Origin: Symbiodinium microadriaticum
Lineage: Eukaryota; Sar; Dinophyceae; Suessiales; Symbiodiniaceae
Length of the DNA stretch: 64,000 nucleotides
Reading direction: 5' to 3'
NCBI GenBank assembly: GCA_001939145.1
Contig: LSRX01000170.1
Location: 837,814-901,813 of the forward strand
Shown here: piece by piece, positions 12,181-24,666 of the stretch
How the letters are laid out: each line of letters begins with the position of its first letter
Numbering within the stretch: the first letter of the stretch is position 1
Notes under the pieces: generated by a model
Databases searched by the model: none
Told to the model about the DNA's origin: nothing
Seen by the model: the letters and a program-made list of their open reading frames with translations, nothing else
Position numbers and translations under genes: made by a program

Positions 12181-12213
12181 GTCGAAAAGCCGAACACATT
12201 TCGACTTTTCGAC
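12181..12213. repeat. Perfect 9-bp inverted repeat (hairpin)
   Basis: GTCGAAAAG at 12181-12189 is matched by CTTTTCGAC at 12205-12213, with a 15-base loop. It uses the same word as the minisatellite 1 kb to the left. Confidence 0.8.
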
Positions 12214-13696
12214 AGAGGTAAGTCGGTTCTCCGCTTATCGAAACCAACGCCTGATTGCATACTTGGCAACCTTTGAGGTATGCTGTACTTTGAAATGGAG
12301 CAGAAACCTGGGATGCGCACGGACTCGTCCGACCCATCACCCTCGTCAGACCTCCAAACGATCAGATTGTCGTCCGTCAATGCTGACAAGGCCACCATGC
12401 CTGGTACTGTTGCCGATGCCCCTTGGTGCATGCATTTCTGCAGAAGTTCTTCAACTTTAAGCATTTCTCAGTGGAGGGCTGGCTGGTTACCACAACATGC
12501 CTCGAATCAGAACGGCTTGAACACCCGGCAGGGTCTCGGCTCAGCTTGGCCTGTTTCTCTTTGCGCTCTCCTTCTCCGCCTTGCCAAAGACTCGAGCACT
12601 CGCAACACGAAGCTCTTTCGTAGTAAAGTGTGAAACTAAATTGTCTCCGGCATGAAATGGCATGAGCGCTGCCGATACCCGTTCCCATCGTCCTCATCTT
12701 CGTCGTCCGATTCCTGGTCAGACTCGCATGAATAGTGTGGCCTGCAGGACTAGACAGGAGACCTCCTCGTCTCCAACATCCTCAACAGGATGAGACGTTG
12801 CCTCAAGCGGGACACCCTAACAACAGGAATAACAACATAAACGTCCACTAGGAGCCAGTGCCACTGGCGAAATTCTGACCTGGCCCGTCATCGTGGCCTG
12901 CCAGAATGGCATTGTGCTTGAAAGATGGACACCAACACGCAAAGCTGCACCTTCGGCTGACTTCCTTCCCGCACAGACTAATGCTGGAGTTTCGCATTGT
13001 GCTGAATCCTTCGATCAACTCATGCTAGACGTGCTTCTCGCGGTCTATGGGTCTCTGGGTGCTCGTTTTCTCATCTTTACGGATGCTAGCTAGTAGCAGC
13101 TGCCAGATGCATGCTCTTCCGCGGTAGAATCGACACTGTATGCCTGGAGCCATCAATCAACCCGATGAAAAAGAATCTGGACTGGCAGGCGGCACCATTC
13201 AATGATGTACCTGGTCATGATGATCTCAGAATCTGAGCTTCTGTCAAGCCACCTATCGCCCGAATGTTCCAACTATTTCCACGGATTAGGGGCCCTGCGT
13301 TTTTCTGACGCGGCATGCCTACTCTGACAAGAGCATGGCGCATATCAACACCTTCAAGTACGGGAGCAGCTTCTCTGAAGGCTCCCAGAAAGGCATCTGA
13401 ACAATTGCTCGGCGAGTTCCTACACCTTGCGACTCTACAAAAGGCAAAATTCTAGCGCGCGAATTGAGCGAAGAGCCTACTCTTCAGCTGCACGTAAAGA
13501 CTGGTCCATACGACCAGTCCACCGGCAGCGCCTTTGAATTGTAACGCTGCTGTGGATAATTATCAAGAACTTGATACCCTGCCACTTCCGAAGCAACAAA
13601 ACGGATTGCTAGTGTTCGTGTTTTATTGGCATGCGGTAAGAAAGTGTTGAAACAGCTGCAGGCAAAAACCAAATCGACCATGCAAGTGCAATCAAT
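12214..13696. other. Stretch without a supportable gene
   Basis: Only short open frames without recognisable protein features. No RNA gene or repeat is seen. Confidence 0.4.
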
Positions 13697-13772
13697 CTCT
13701 TTACGACGTAGCAGCAACTGGTTAGAGGCCTTCGAGTCAGGCAAAGACGCGGGAAGCAGATGGGAATGCGAC
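13697..13772 (+). repeat. Short dispersed repeat, copy 1
   Basis: About 75 bp beginning ATCTCTTTACGACGTAGCAG and running through CAACTGG..GCCTTCGAG. It matches 16455-16538 at roughly 80 percent by eye, in the same orientation. Its core looks a little like Pol III boxes, but the spacing is too short for a tRNA-derived promoter. Confidence 0.65.
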
Positions 13773-16042
13773 TTCTTCTTCACAGCTGAATGCGACCAGC
13801 GCTTGAAGCGTAATCCTTAGCTGAAACACCCTGCCATGCGACAAGTTGCAACAAAACTTCATTGCCCTGCTGCCCTCCGCTCGCGAGAGCATGGAGGTGC
13901 GGGCCCAGGCAGCCCATGAGTGTGCTCAGAGACAGCGCCGCTCACTAGCTGCAGGCACCTCCTATACGGTAGATGATGCAAGCTCTCCGGCTTACCATCA
14001 CTGACAGTGAGAACGGCAGCCGACTAACAATCTCACGATTTGGAAAGGATCTCTTCAAGACGATTTTGGAGTTCGCGTTCCATGGCACCTTTCGGCGCCC
14101 GCCCATACTTCTCAAACCCTCCTGACGCGACAAGGCAGCAAACAGCCCATCCACTATTTTTTGCAGCGCAGGTGTTGTGTGGCAACATACGCTTTCATGT
14201 GCTTCTGTCTTACGTGGTAGCAACCCGGCAGTAGACCAATGACTGTGGTGTTGTGGAACCCTTCATGTGAGCGTCGATGGCTTCCTTCTATTGGGGCATG
14301 ATGGCGGTGTCTACGGCATTCTGAAGCAAAGCAGCCTAAACATGAACATGAGGAGGTCCTTGACCATAGTCTTTTCCTGTACCCTGGACCTGATCACTGT
14401 ACGCCTGGGATGCCGCCTTTGCGGCCACAACCGCTACTGCTGAACTCGGCGTGCAGCACGTGCGGAACGCCACTGGCTGAAGTGCACGTATGTCTGCTGC
14501 ATGCTTGAAGTTCATCTTGGCCATCAGAGCAAGCATCTTCATCACCAGCTGGTTGTCAACAATGCCGCCCACTGCTGCACGCTCAGCACTGGTACGTGTC
14601 TACTCCAAGTGCTCAGCCAAATGATTATGCAAGGAATCCAGTATGGCACACACATGAGAGCAAATTGGACATGGTTTCACGGCACATACCCTAGAATCCC
14701 TAGAATCAATCTCTTCGTTGCTTCAAAGAGGGTGCCGGCGCAAGCTGTGACCAACTTAAGTCTCCTTCGCAAACAAGCAACCAACACCGGAGCTGGTTGC
14801 GACAGACAAGAGCTGATGCTGATTCGAATCTTCCACTTAGCGGGTGTTCCGGCACAGCTCTCAGGAGGAACGCTCAAAATGCGCAAAAATGGTCCTTAGC
14901 AGGCACAGCAAGCTGCACTGCTGAATGGGCGCCATGGGCGATATTGATCCGCATGTCCTTGTGCTTGTGCCAACCACACATCTCAGCGAACTTCATGGAA
15001 AAGCCGAGAACCTTATCACCGCCATGAAGAGGCACTCCAGGAAACTGGGACTCATAGACCTCAAGGACAAGAGCAGCTCGTCTCCCCCTCGCCACTTTCT
15101 TACGAAGTTTGGACTGTCAGTAATGCACCACATGCCAAGCCTCAAGGTTTTGTGCAAGTGGTCCGCTTCCATAGGCTTGGTGCCGGCATCACAGAAACAT
15201 TTGCCGTGCTTGTCCTTCGCAAACTTGTGTTTGGCCATCGCAAAACAGCCCGCAGCCAAGCAATGGTAAAGGCAAGGGACTTCTGCTTGAAGCAGGGATG
15301 CCTCGACCTTGCTGTCACCGCCAACAGAAGGTTGTCAACGTGCTGGCGGCTGACTATCATTCCTTTGGCCAAGCGAAGCTACCATTCTCTGGCACGTTTT
15401 GCGAACCTTGGCCAAGCAGCCCCCGGGAACCCCCGCCCAAGCCGGTCGTTGGCCCGAGTGATGTACAACTCGCGGCTGATGTGCGGGTCGCCTTTGAGGA
15501 AAGCTGATTTTTTGCGTCCTTGCCGTGCCGGTTGGCACGTCACGGCGGGCCAATTTGGCCCTGTCCTTAAAACCAGGCACGACCAGCCTCGTTCAGCCTC
15601 AGTCAGCACGACCTTGAAAAACCAAAGTGCGGCCCAGCTCGCCCTTCTGCGCCAGCCGCTTTCTCACTGCAGCCGACTCCCAGGGATCTCAACAGCCTCG
15701 TTGTGAACATGAGCCTTCCAGCCCTGGGAGCCTTGGCCACAACGACACATGATCTTCAGGCACACCGGCAACCAACCAGATGCCCTTCCTGTTCCGCAGC
15801 TCAAACTGGGCTCAAACTGCAATCCCGAAGGTAGCGCAGGTAGCGATTACCTGCAGTCCCAAGCGCCATGGTCGTGCTCCTTCGCCAGGTTCGCCCGCGT
15901 AGCCTGTGACGATCTTGATCCACTCGTGCTTGCACACGAGGCAACTCTGATTGGCAAGGCCAAAACGCTCGTGACTGTTGCCCCTCACAGGGAAGCACCA
16001 TCGCTTCAAAATCCCCGTGACGACTGGATTTACTAGCAACAC
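13773..16042 (-). other. Possible decayed coding segments, otherwise nothing recognised
   Basis: Minus-strand pieces at 15259-14993 (KHGKCFCDAGTKPMEADHLH) and 16042-15812 (SCLVCKHEWIKIVTGYAG) have Cys/His patterns that look translated once. They lie in different frames with stops between and cannot be joined by clear splice sites. They may be remains of a mobile-element protein. No product can be assigned. Confidence 0.25.
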
Positions 16043-16454
16043 GGAAGGAAGCCTCGAGATTCGGAGAAAGGTCCCGGAAGTACCGCTGCATCAGCACCGC
16101 CAGAAGGAAGCCCCGGAGATTCGGTTGAAGGTCCTGAACTCGGCGGCGCGGAACTCTCGGCCCTGATCCCTGTCAGCCGCCAGCAGGTCCACATGCATAT
16201 ACTTGCTCGCCGACCGAACGAGGTGAAGGCAGACACGGCTACGAGAGGCCCGCTGCTCTGCACAATCGTTACCTCAAAATGAAAGGCCCTCCAACTGAAA
16301 GCTTGCCCGCCGCCGCGGGGAGGTAGACCTGGATTCGGGAATCGAAGAGGAGAAGGGTCTCGCAAAGGAACACGGAGCGGGGCGCAGAGGTCCAAAGGCG
16401 TCACAACTCAAGTTCCGGTGCGACTGTTGAAGCCGCTGCAGGAAGAGACCATGT

Positions 16455-16538
16455 GAGTTAAATCTCTTTAGCACGTAGCAGCAACTGGCTAAAAGCCTTC
16501 GAGTTATGTAAAGCGACAGGAGCAGATAGGAATATCAG
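16455..16538 (+). repeat. Short dispersed repeat, copy 2
   Basis: Diverged second copy of the repeat at 13697-13772, about 2.8 kb away and in the same orientation. Shared core: CGTAGCAGCAACTGG followed by GCCTTCGAGT. Confidence 0.6.
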
Positions 16539-17414
16539 GGCTGCACGGCACATGCTCGGCCCCAACCTTGAAACCGGAACACCTTCGGGAAAAAAGAGCA
16601 GAAAGGATAACAAAACAGGGTGCTCTGAGCATTATCAATTAGAAGTGCATCCCAAAACGGACTACGACACTGATAACTATCCAGGTGGAAAACTACAGTG
16701 TGCAGTAGCGGCGACTTTGGACCGTTACACTGGATGCCATACAGGCACGAAGCTAACCGAAACTGCTCACTTTGCTTGATCGATACCAAACCTGCCATGA
16801 CCCGGCGATAGTCTCACGAGTCTCTGAAAGCTGCAACAATCAAGCAGCTGCACCATTGTCCGGGTCTCAAGCCGAGCAAACCTCAACCACATGCCACCAT
16901 TACCGACAAACGAGTTCTGAGTTTAGGGCCAGCCTTCAATCTCCGCAGTGGCTGCCACGATCCCGGGCCTCAGAGCCCAAACGTGGTCCCAAGGAACGCG
17001 GCGTCCACCGAAAGGGGCCCAAAGAGGCGCTCAGAACTCCGCTGGCCACGATGTTGCCAGATCTGCGCGAACATGGCGTCGAAGCCCTTCTTGCCTCGCA
17101 AGGAGCACGTATACGACGTATGCTTTGGGGGACAACTTGTGACTTAACTTGCGAGCGAACGTGGCGGATGTTAAGATCATGGCTTAGAGCTATCCCTTGC
17201 TTTCTCAATGGGTCAGCACCTGAAAAGCCATGCATCCGACAGCCGGCTGTCGTCTGAAGGACAGCACATCATCCGAGCATGTTGCAAGCAGCGGCGAAGA
17301 CTGGCCCAAGGAGGGCCTTCGCCTCTATGAAGCGATGAGCTCACTGCAAACAAGCAGGGAAGGTTCACCTTGCCCATATCGGAGTGGAATTCCGCCTTCA
17401 TCCTCATTCGGACA
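16539..17414. other. Stretch without a supportable gene
   Basis: Open frames of up to about 160 codons on the plus strand carry no recognisable motif. Nothing else is seen. Confidence 0.35.
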
Positions 17415-18150
17415 TCTCCGAATTCACATCGTCACACGTCAGCATCAAAACAGTCCTGAGCACGTTCTTCTGGAATGGCTCCTTCTCGACTGCATCATGG
17501 ATGTCCTCAAGTAGCTATCTAGCGGTCAGCATCGCACCAGTAATTATCACCAACCACGGCAAGCGCTCGAATGCACGAAGCTGCGCTTGCTGCACGACGC
17601 AAAGCTCCTCAAGAAGCATAAGGAGCTGCTTGAGGCTCAGCTCCTGTGCAGCGCGGAAGCTTTTCCGCAGAAAAATGGCTCGGCTCAGATGGCTCCTTGG
17701 TCTCGGCAGAAGTGAGACTTGGCAAACTACACCCCAGGAACCTGTTCCAGAACAACATGGAGACGCGAGGACATCCAACACAGCACAGCTCTGGGACAGG
17801 CTCACGAGCCAGGTAGCAGGAGTTCCCTTGGCCCTTCCAGCTTCTCAGTGTCGGGAAAGCTGACGAAACCTCCTCCACTGCCTCAGAGCATCCAGCGAGT
17901 GCAGCCAGCCGCGCAGAAACGCCGGCCCCGACTTGGCCCAGTGCGGCGCACGATCTTTGCATTTGCCAGCGACTTCTCACCCACCCTAATACATGCTCCA
18001 GCTCTCCGTGTCAGCCAGAAACGATCAGGTGGTTGCCTCTGCATAACCTCTTTGCGCAACTGCAGGATGGTGCTCTTCTCCGGAACCAACAGCACGAGAC
18101 CTGAGCAAGCCAAAGCTGAAGACAACTGGTTGCACTGCCATGCCCAAACA
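17415..18150 (-). CDS. Possible exons of an unrecognised gene
   Basis: Three minus-strand pieces look like real protein. One near 18110-17940 contains STILQLRKEVMQRQ and RVGEKSLANAKIVRR. One near 17700-17515 is a Leu/Gln-rich helix followed by RLPWLVIITGAMLTAR, a short hydrophobic segment. One near 17514-17415 contains LLEDIHDAVEKEPFQKNV. A stop between the last two would need an intron or mark decay. The hydrophobic step hints at a membrane protein, but no family is recognised. The direction agrees with the minus-strand array. Confidence 0.3.
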
Positions 18151-19529
18151 ACGTAGACAAGCAAAAAGACAGGAAGCAAACACGGACCAGGAAGGCTGCA
18201 TGCAATGTCCACTACAATTTCGGTCGAGTAGAGGCCTGCCGGATCCATCTCGTTGATGTACAAACTACCAGAAAAGCGTGCGGCGGCATCCAAGCTTTGT
18301 GATTTTTGCGACCAGCGGTTTGAAGGACGTGACCCCAGGGCCAGGAATGGGCGATATAGATAAAGGCATATCGCCGGAAACTCGAGAAGTCAAATAGGCC
18401 CTACATGGCCCTACAGAAATTTAGACGCCAGACCGCAGCTGCCGCTAATAACCAGTTTGTGGAATCCACCTCGCCGAACAACCCATCTTGTTTGCATGAA
18501 GAGCTGAAACAGGTTCATGTCGCTTGGGCAACCTTGAAACCCGCTTTCCATCCGCAATGATTATAAACGTCATATGCAAGCCAGCTTGTTCATGTTGGCA
18601 AATGCGCTGACCGCCATATCAAACAAAGAGGCGCCGAGTGTACTGCGAGCGCCCTGCCACGTTTGCAAACTACAAGTCCGTTCAGGGCTACATGGATTAT
18701 ATTTGACACCGCTGAAGCCGTTTTGGGGTAGATGAGGGTGGTGTTCCTACAGCAGCAGGGCAAGCAGTCGACAATAGAACAATCCGGATCGAACGACACG
18801 CTTGTAAAGGGCAACCGTACTTCGCATCGTTGGATACGCTGTCAAGGTTGACACCAGCAACAGGTAGTTCGATCCTCTTTCCTCGCTTCACGCATAATCT
18901 TCCGAGAATTGAAGATTTAGTAACTTAGCCGTTGCTCAGATTGTTTATCTCCCATCTCGAAGCGAGTTCCAAGGCACGCTGCTCGTGCAGCCGGAGTTGT
19001 TGTCAGTTCTGCAATGGGAATTTGGGTATAATTCAGTGAACGAATGATGAACACACTCAATGTCATTGCGCTGCAAGCTACCGGTATTACTACTACCCAT
19101 GCCAGTGCTGATGCGCCTGATTTCTCCCATGTCGGTTCCACGAGGGGTCTTCCACATGTTTCAGTATGCCATAGAATGATTTTGGCTGACAAGTTCTGCT
19201 CAGACGCGCTTCATACGCAAAGGCTGTGGTGAGCCGGGGTAGGTGGTTAATACGGCTCAGGCTCTGCGGACGAAACTCCTGAGTTCCTACGAAAGGTGGG
19301 GGACAAGGCACGGATGGCAGCAAAGCAAAGCACAGAGCTCCGCAACGTCGTGATGTTCGTGATGCCAGCCATGATAGGATGTTCGTGACCGCAGCCCCTC
19401 CCGACGCTCTGGATATGATGCCCGTTATTGTCACGTGGCTTGACGGTCTCTGTGGCTCCAACCACTGGCTGTTCCCTGTTGGCACTTCTTCTTTCATTGC
19501 CAGATGACATTGTGGACGCAAGATGCAAG
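18151..19529. other. Stretch without a supportable gene
   Basis: No protein motif, RNA gene or repeat was recognised on either strand. Confidence 0.4.
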
Positions 19530-19692
19530 CATTATGCCGGATGCGTCTATGCTGCGACATACGACTATGACACTATGATGGAAAATACGAGTATGATGCC
19601 AAATGCGAGGATGATGTCGAACACGACGGTTGTGCTAGATGCGACTATGATGCCAAATCCTGTGCACAAGATGCAAGATGCGGATACAAAAC
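19530..19692. repeat. Degenerate 18-bp minisatellite
   Basis: Successive 18-base blocks share the form GAxTATGATGCCAAATGC, for example around 19588-19623 and 19640-19660. About nine blocks can be lined up with many substitutions. The open frame through it (Met/Asn/Ala-rich) is a by-product of the repeat. Confidence 0.65.
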
Positions 19693-20355
19693 AAAGCTCG
19701 GCTGTGACGTCAAATCCTTTCGAGTTGCTTCAACCTGCCCCCGGTTTGTACAAAGACGTGCTTTTGATGGCATGCCACCATTGCGGTCAGCTGTTGAGGA
19801 GTTGTTGCCGACAGTTCTCGTGCACATGTTCGTTTGCTGCTCCCGAAGTTGTATTTCCGTGCAGTGTTCAGCAAAGCTGCAGCAAGTTTCCAGTGACCTT
19901 AGTGTTTAGTTTAGCGTACCAAATCATCTTTATGCTGCTTGTCTCGTAAGAACCGCAATCGCCTTGTGCACTGGCTTACTATTCTCGAGTGGTGAAAAAC
20001 CAAGCGCATTTTCGTCCTTGGCAAGCATGCACCAGTTTGTGGGGGATGATTGTGCTCAGATTTGTCGATCACCAAACATACGTTGAAGCTTAATTGCAGG
20101 AGGGGAACCCTGCAGCTCAAGATCCATGCTTATGGCCAGCACCTTTTTCTTACATTCCCTCCGAAAACACTTTCCTGTCAGAACTGCTGAGGCTTGGTGG
20201 GCGTGGCCTTTGGATGCAATTCCTCGCGTATTTAAAAAAGCTGCGCTACGTCGAGTAAGCAGCTGGCTTTGTTCCGCTTGCGTTGCATGCACCAGCCTCA
20301 TTGCAGCGAAGTACACGGCGTGAGGTTCTACAATACCTCAGCAACAACTTATATA

Positions 20356-20997
20356 CTAGGGACAGGTCTTCACTTTGATCTCTTTCGGCTTGGACTCCTG
20401 TGGACGTTTCAAGTCCATGCCAATGAGCACCAGGCCACCTGAGAGATGCCACTGAAGCTTCAGCAGCTCGCCGAATGTTCGCTGAAAGCATTCGTCGCAC
20501 CTGAAACTTCGCGTTCGTAGGTGCCCAATGGCCGCTCATCTCGAAGCACCTGCATTTGATGTATTGTTGCATGACCTCCCAATTGCCCTGCCGAGCAGCG
20601 ATGTGCAGCCGGGCCACGTCATCCCCGGTGGAGGAAAGCAAAATCTTCGACGGATCACCGTGTCCAAGCTCAGCCACAATCAGCTCCTTCCGTCTGCCAG
20701 AGCACAACACGTCTCCGAGCACGAGTTTCCGAGATCCTTGAGCTCGCGAACGAGGAAATCGCTGGCAACTGCCATTTCCAGTTGTTGGTCAGGATCCAGC
20801 AGGCTGGTGATCTGCGCATGCAGTGCCAGATGCTGCCAGCACAACGGAAATAACAAATGCAGCGGGCTCGAGGTGGTTCGGATGTGAAGGAAAGGCTTTC
20901 ATGGAGCGTGTGGACTGGGAAAATCTCACGGGGGCGACGCACCTGTGTCCATCTTAACCGACATGCTGGTGTAAGAATAACCCAAGCCCGAGGCCAT
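20356..20997 (-). CDS. Small four-exon ankyrin-like protein (about 144 aa)
   Basis: Exons inferred from splice sites: 20997-20941 (starts MASGLGYSYTSMSVKMDTG), 20832-20737 (HLALHAQITSLLDPDQQLEM), 20686-20550 and 20500-20356, ending at TAG 20358-20356. Introns are 108, 50 and 49 bp. Donors are GC, GA and GT, and all end in AG. The exon lengths sum to 435 nt, exactly 145 codons, with phases matching at each junction. Exon 3 has an ankyrin-type stretch, DDVARLHIAARQGNWEVM. Exon 4 has CDECFQRTFGELLKLQWHL and a basic tail. Only one ankyrin-like unit is evident, so binding function is unproven. This exact reconstruction is by eye. The 3' exons are the surest part, and the first exon could be different. 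Confidence 0.65.
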
Positions 20998-21031
20998 GTG
21001 AGCGCGTGCAACCCTTGAAAGGACTTCCTTT

Positions 21032-21057
21032 TCCGACACTGTGTCCACAGTGTCGGA
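21032..21057. promoter_or_regulatory. Perfect palindrome just upstream of the ankyrin-like gene
   Basis: TCCGACACTGTG at 21032-21043 and CACAGTGTCGGA at 21046-21057 are exact reverse complements, separated by two bases. The palindrome lies 34 bases before the proposed ATG at 20997, so it would fall in the promoter or 5' UTR. A role as binding site or RNA hairpin is inference. Confidence 0.55.
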
Positions 21058-24049
21058 GCGTCAGCTGTTTGCGCGTAGCAGCCGTGCCCTGTCTCATTCT
21101 CTAGACACTATGCAGCCTGATCTGCAACCTGATCTTGGCTGACCCCTATCATCTTGAAAAAAGATGGAAAACTATAAAGCATGTGGAAAATGCCTGCTTG
21201 TCTGCTATAAACGAGCAGGTAAAAGCATGCACCACTTAACTTGAGTTTGTGGGACTATCAGAGAGGAGGATCATTGCATGAGTGCAAACACCAACAACAT
21301 CGCATTACAGTTGCATGAGCCCTAACACTACTTCAGAGTGTGTGGAAGACTTCATTTCTGCACATAGCAAACAGTAAGAAAGCAACATTATTCCATGAGC
21401 CGGGCCAGCGCAAACCCAGGACACCACCGAAACCCACAACTTGCAGCAGACCTCAGCAACGAAGGTGGCAGTACCCCAATGTCGAGTCCCCGATGCCCCA
21501 CTGGCTTGCTGAATAATGCACTGTTCAAGCCTTCTTGATCGGGGCCTTCAGGCACCGAACGCAGGAATCTATTTGCTCTTCGCGTGCGCGAAATGCCAGG
21601 CACCGACTCCACGCCACGAAACCTAAAACCGATTTCCACGGATTATGCGAACCTCAAATCCCCCAAACCTTTAAATATAGTTCATGGACGCTCTCTGACC
21701 TAACGGTCGAGGGCCTGCGAGGATGTAGGGTAGTTGTTGGGTTGGGATAGAATGTTTTAGGGTAATGCTCAGGCACTGAAGGATAAAAGGTTTGGTCTAG
21801 GATGGTCTTGGGCTAGCTCTAGGGATACAATGTTTCAGCTTCGTGAGCTTTAGGTTGAGTAGTTAAAAAGGGCCTTGCGGCTTTAGAGTTTAGAGTGCTC
21901 AAACATGACGGACATTCAGCGTAGGGCAGGGAGGACTTTGAGCTTTGCTCGTAACGCCTTTGAGCAGTACTCATTGCCAGACAGGAACCTTCGTCATCAA
22001 CCGACCAAGGCAAAGCAATCCTGAAGAATCAAGTCTTTTCTCTTGCTAGCACTGAAGTCTACGCAACGTGCCTTCAAGTGCATCTCACGAGGTGGTTGGT
22101 CCCTGGCGAGTGCACGATGCAATACAAACACAAACCATGCTGGAAGGTGGCTGACCGTAATCCTGGAATACAGGATCTTAGGACAATGATTGGTGAACCC
22201 GAATCCAATCTTAGCAGTTGTTGAGATGGAAAGACTCTGGCTAGAACGAATGTCGCCACTGGCAGAACTCACGGGTCTTGGGCATGCCTCAGTGGGCATC
22301 CTCATCCTCCTCATGCCTGCATGACCCCTTGTCACTATCACTATCCGAAGAGAATGTGACCACGAGACATCGAAAGCCGACTCCACCAAAACCTCATACA
22401 AACACCGTCCCGGCAAGGCATTCCAATCCAAATGCCACGGTCCAACTACATGGCATATTCAAGCTTCAGGCCGGATCCGATCTCCAAGAGCCAAGACAAG
22501 GGAATGGGAACCTTCCCAGTCGCTCACCAGATGGTTCGGATTTTGGTGGGCCTGGGACAGACAGCTCCCCATCTTTGAAGGAGAGCACAGCACTTGATGC
22601 AAAGCCCCGCACGTTTCGCTGTCTGTGCCGCAGGCACCTCTCTAGCTCCCGCCGAGTGCAAAAAGCAAGTTCGCCAGCTGCAAGTGTCGAAAAGTCAAAG
22701 CCTCTGGTGCTGGAAGGTCGGCCTGTCGGAAGCTCATTGCCAGGCACAGAAGACAGGAATTACCTGAATTTACGACTGTTTACGGGCTGGTTTTCGCCTT
22801 CTTGGCAGTGCACTTGTTGGCTGTGACCTTCTGTGTTTTCGGAGGTGGCCTCTTGGTCTCCTGCACGCTTCCAAACTACAGGCGATCCGATTAGAAACCA
22901 AGACCCGACCGAGACCAGCAAGCAGCCTCCCGCGTTCAAGCAATGCCAACGCTCTGCACAAACTGCTCGCACCTCCGTGCCTGTAGACTCAAACCGTCAC
23001 AGAATCGTCGTCAAGACCCCTCCCCGATGCCAACGGCCAGAGTCACAGCATGTTACTTGCAAACCTGTTCGTACTCGTCTAAATGCTACACTCCAGGCAA
23101 ATCAGGGACCGAGAAAGCTCGCAAGGCTTATCATGTCCTGTGCACTCGGCGAATCTGGGAGATCGCGGCCCAGAAACCTCGCTGAGTTTTCTCGAAGGCT
23201 GACGGCCACCACCTGCTGTCCATGAATTGCCGAGGTACAGCAGCTCCCGCTTGGCGTTTAGGCGGTCCCCGTCTGCGAGGCCTTGAAAGCCGCCAGTTGC
23301 GAGTCCTCAGACGTTAGACGGACAGACAAACACGCAGGCACATGCCAAGAAGGCCAAGAAACAAGCAATCACAACACGAGCACTGCTGCCCAAGGGGCTT
23401 TTGACCACCTTGCAATTGCTGATGCTCGTCTCACCGAGCCTCCAGGTAAGATGCCAAAGCTAAATCACGGCATCTGAGTTGCGACATGACGTGCAGCAGC
23501 AAAGGGCACAAATCTTGATCAGCGATACTGGCTTGGACGACGTCCCTTACCGATAATAACAGATCTTGGCCTTATCATCGCTTCCTTCCGGACATCGAGC
23601 ATGGTCGCTGTGTCCAAAACGGAAATGGTCAAACCTAAAAGTGTTTTGTTGGCCACATGCTGAAATTCTCAGATTTGTTGGCCTGTTGACCTCATGGCTG
23701 AGATAGGAACTCTGTGGCACGTCCGATGCCGCGTGGACCAGCCTCGGCCAAGTGGATGCCAGGGCCAAATACGGAAGCTCCCAGCCATGCAGCATGCAAC
23801 AACTGCAGCAAAAATGCAAGCTTGTCAGTCTTTGTTGTGCCACAACCCCAGGAATGGAAAACGCTCAGAGCTCAGCTTGACTGTCACGCTCTTTCCCTTC
23901 GACATGTCGATGCCCATAACAATCAGTCCACCTGCAGTACTTATACATTGTTGCTCATCTACACACCAAGACCGAGAATCTCAGCACCCGCCTGTTATTT
24001 CCGATTCAATGGAGCTCAAGGCTACATCATCATTGAGTGCCTTATGTCA
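21058..24049. other. About 3 kb without a supportable gene
   Basis: Around 21.65-21.95 kb there are loose GGGTT/TTTAGGG-like words, but no telomere-type array. At about 22.8 kb the minus strand has a short basic stretch (RPPPKTQKVTANKCTAKKAK) ending in a stop, which could be a gene end. Nothing more can be supported. Confidence 0.4.
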
Positions 24050-24306
24050 TCAAGCATGGTGTAGATAGACTGAAAGGCTCCAGTCGAGAAGGCCAACACA
24101 ATCACCTTGCATTGAGCCTACTTGCGACGACGCCAAGCATCCGGACAAGTTCGACCCGACGAGCATACCAAAATGGTACGACGCACAGACCCTCTTTTTT
24201 CGAGTGGTATGAAAGCGCATCGCGCCGGGTCCGTCGCCTTCGCCAGAGCCAGGCTGTACTGCGCGCCCGGCGCTTCCCAACCCCACTCTGCCCCGACAGG
24301 CCCCCC

Positions 24307-24660
24307 TCACACCGCCAAGTTCACAAGCTCGTCCGCAGCGATGTTCACGGCAAAGTCGAAGTCTTGGACCGCCTCGCCAATGTATGCAAGATGCCACGTA
24401 CCGGCGGCTTGACCATGCGTCGCGCCAGCTCCAAGTCCCCTCTGGAAACGGCGTCGGAGACGTTGGTCTTGGATGGCACCCGACGGGAGTCAGGTAGCCA
24501 GTCGGCAAACGGTGGACCAAAACGCTGTTGACCGCAGGATCCTTCCCGTAGCCCTTATAGTCAGGGCCCACTGACCAGCGACGTTGTCGATGAATGCCAG
24601 CAATCGCTGTGGGAGCCGACGGGTCAACGTGGCCAATGCCGGCGAGCCGGCTGTCGGAAA
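24307..24660 (-). mobile_element. RNase H-like end of a retroelement polyprotein, frameshifted
   Basis: Minus-strand pieces in shifting frames read LLAFIDNVAGQWALT, KGYGKDPAVN and RVPSKTNVSDAVSRGDLE, then VQDFDFAVNIAADELVNLAV before a TGA near 24309. The order matches the RNase H and connection part that follows reverse transcriptase in the element type seen at 2.7-4.6 kb, ending with the usual stretch near the element's polyprotein terminus. At least two frame shifts show it is dead. The local GC content is clearly higher than in the flanks. Confidence 0.65.
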
Positions 24661-24666
24661 GGACGG

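Noticed and set aside
13697-13772. tRNA-like or SINE promoter boxes
   Set aside because: An A-box-like and a B-box-like word are present but only about 20 bases apart, too close for a Pol III promoter.
21650-21950. Telomere-like TTTAGGG words
   Set aside because: Scattered GGGTT/TTAGGG words without a regular array.
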